Origin: Brevipalpus yothersi
Taxonomy: Eukaryota; Arthropoda; Arachnida; Trombidiformes; Tenuipalpidae
Assembly (NCBI GenBank): GCA_003956705.1
Contig: QZCP01000334.1
Coordinates: 303,718-367,717 of the forward strand
DNA length: 64,000 nt
Direction of reading: 5' to 3'
The notes below the pieces were generated by a model. It saw nothing but the letters and a program-made list of their open reading frames with translations. It did no database searches and was not told the origin of the DNA. A program made the position numbers and the translations under genes. Shown piece by piece: positions 62,596-64,000 of this stretch; within the stretch, counting starts at the first letter, position 1; every line of letters begins with the position of its first letter.

Positions 62596-64000
62596 ATGTT
62601 TCATACTCAAACAACATCATCAACATCACCATCATCATTATCTAAATGGCTCGCTATTCTTATACTTGTTCTTGTCAATTTTGTAAATGTTTCCGTAAGA
62701 TGTGAACTGTTCACAGCTATTGTGGATCTAGAAAAATTATTGAACACCGATCGCCTACTGGTTCGATCTTTGGATGCCTACTTGTATGGTGAGGAGCATC
62801 GTTTAAGACAATTGAGGGATATTCGCGAAAAACTTGCCAATATTGAGTCAATTGCTAGTCAAGATGTGAGCTCATACCTCGCAAATCCTGTTAATGCTTT
62901 TCTTCTTGTGAAAACACTTACCACCGATTGGAAGAATGGTGAGTGTTCATTTACAATTCTATCTTTATCGCCCATCTTATCATACACCAAGCCTTTATTA
63001 TTTTTCATCCATTCATTCATCCATTCTTTCATTCATTTTTCCCTAAATCTTTATTAACTCAACCAACTAACTGAAACATACTCCTTCTTTCATCATCATT
63101 CCACATCTTCCAGCCGAAACCATGATGGTAAAGGGCTCTTCTGAGATTGCTTATCGAGTCATGAACCAATTTGTGAGCAATGCAAGTCAAGACACTTTCC
63201 CATCCATAGATGATCTTAATGGAGCTGCTGATGCTCTTCTCCGGCTACAGGACACTTATAAACTTGAAACTTCGAGCTTGGCGAGAGGTCAAATTAAGCT
63301 TCATCAATTGGCCAGATCAGATGACGCTAAGTCACAAAAAACTCTTGAATTGAGTGCTGGTGATTGCTTTGAGCTTGGCAGACACTCATATCTCAATAAT
63401 GATCATTATCATACCATTTTGTGGATGCAAGAAGCCCTCGACCGGTATGAGGAAGAGGATGCAAAAACAATTGATAAACCTGATATATTGGAATACTTAG
63501 CATTTTCTAATTTTCAACAAGGAAATCTTCGGTTAGCCTTAAAGTTGACCGATGAACTTCTGAGACTTCGACCAGATCATCCGAGAGCTCAAGGTAATAA
63601 GCAATATTATGAAAGTGTACTCACAAAACCTAAATCAAGGCAACTGAGAGGTGATGACGGTGAAAATGTACCGATAGACGATTTCATTATGCCAGCAAAA
63701 ACCACCGTACAAAGTCAAGAAGGATCTGAACGGGAAATGTATCAAAGTTTGTGTCGTGGTGAGATCAGAATATCTCCGAAAACGGCATCCGAACTATCTT
63801 GTCATTTTTTGAATACAACCAAAACGCCTTATCTGAGATTGATGCGGATCAAAGTTGAAGTTGCCTTCAAGAAACCTCAGCTCTTTGTTTTTCATGATAT
63901 CATGTCAGACAAAGAGATAGAAGTCATCAAAGAGCTTTCCTTACCTCGTCTCAAGCGAGCAACCGTTCAGAATTCGAAAACTGGTGAATTAGAAATAGCA
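62596..64000 (+). CDS. P4HA: Prolyl 4-hydroxylase subunit alpha (5' part)
   Basis: Endoplasmic reticulum enzyme subunit that hydroxylates proline in collagen Gly-X-Pro sequences as an alpha2beta2 tetramer with PDI. Exon 1 is 62596-62938; exon 2 runs from 63115 past the window end, so 409 complete codons are seen. A hydrophobic signal (WLAILILVLVNFVNVSVRC) is followed by the N-terminal P4Ha domain (NPVNAFLLVKTLTTDW, AADALLRLQDTYKLET). The peptide-substrate TPR region has AGDCFELGRHSYLNNDHYHT, LEYLAFSNFQQGN and LLRLRPDHPRAQGNKQYYES. Then come MYQSLCRGE and FVFHDIMSDKEIEVIKELS, which lead into the dioxygenase domain. The iron-binding HxD...H and 2-oxoglutarate lysine lie beyond the window, so catalytic competence cannot be judged. 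Confidence 0.96.

Noticed and set aside
1..64000. CRISPR arrays, operons, rRNA or tRNA genes
   Set aside because: The regular repeats are simple microsatellites and one coding array. No cloverleaf or rRNA core was recognised, and the window is clearly eukaryotic.

Overview
The window is eukaryotic nuclear DNA: AT-rich, intron-containing genes with GT-AG introns (many 50-150 bp, a few several kb), no operons, and very abundant (GA)n/(CT)n and (GT)n microsatellites, two of which flank runs of N. The gene set is animal (SLO2/KCNT potassium channel, FAS1-domain matrix protein, Son of sevenless, calpain, serpin, TFG, prolyl 4-hydroxylase alpha). Gene style (compact genes, Asn/Ser-rich insertions, a serpin nested in a calpain intron) suggests an arthropod, most likely a mite. 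The mite assignment is inference from overall character; no marker in the window proves it.

Layout. 1-9779 (+): 3' part (11 exons, 1012 codons) of a sodium-activated potassium channel of the SLO2/KCNT family; the first exons lie upstream of the window. Its 4.2-kb intron (1486-5732) holds the oddest object here: a roughly 3.16-kb segment bounded by 14-bp inverted repeats, with two divergently oriented, damaged gene remnants and nine copies of the palindrome GGATATCC, none of which I found elsewhere in the window. 9780-14231: gene-free, microsatellite-rich. 14232-29003 (+): a 13-exon secreted protein with six FAS1 domains and a ~620-residue low-complexity linker. 29004-31034: repeats and a 484-N gap. 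31035-35243 (+): Son of sevenless with one intron only. 35893-49781 (-): a 15-exon classical calpain with a predicted acylation signal at its N-terminus; its 5.4-kb second intron contains a two-exon serpin on the opposite strand (43473-45205).

The last third is gene-dense: KGD4/MRPS36 (51757-52309, +, four tiny exons), MRPL49 (52688-53525, -), an unrecognised Lys/Pro/Ser-rich probable nuclear protein (54189-55661, +), TFG (56023-57591, -, intronless), an unrecognised coiled-coil protein (58199-59854, +), then 2.7 kb of gene-free DNA and the first two exons of prolyl 4-hydroxylase alpha (62596-64000+, cut by the window end). TFG and the coiled-coil gene diverge from a 607-bp spacer carrying perfect NRF1-type and DRE-type motifs.

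The genes are a mix of unrelated housekeeping and signalling functions; there is no pathway cluster. Exon coordinates below were derived by hand from splice consensus, reading-frame phase and recalled family alignments; in every multi-exon gene the exon lengths keep frame across the whole CDS, which supports the models, except in the damaged element inside the KCNT intron.
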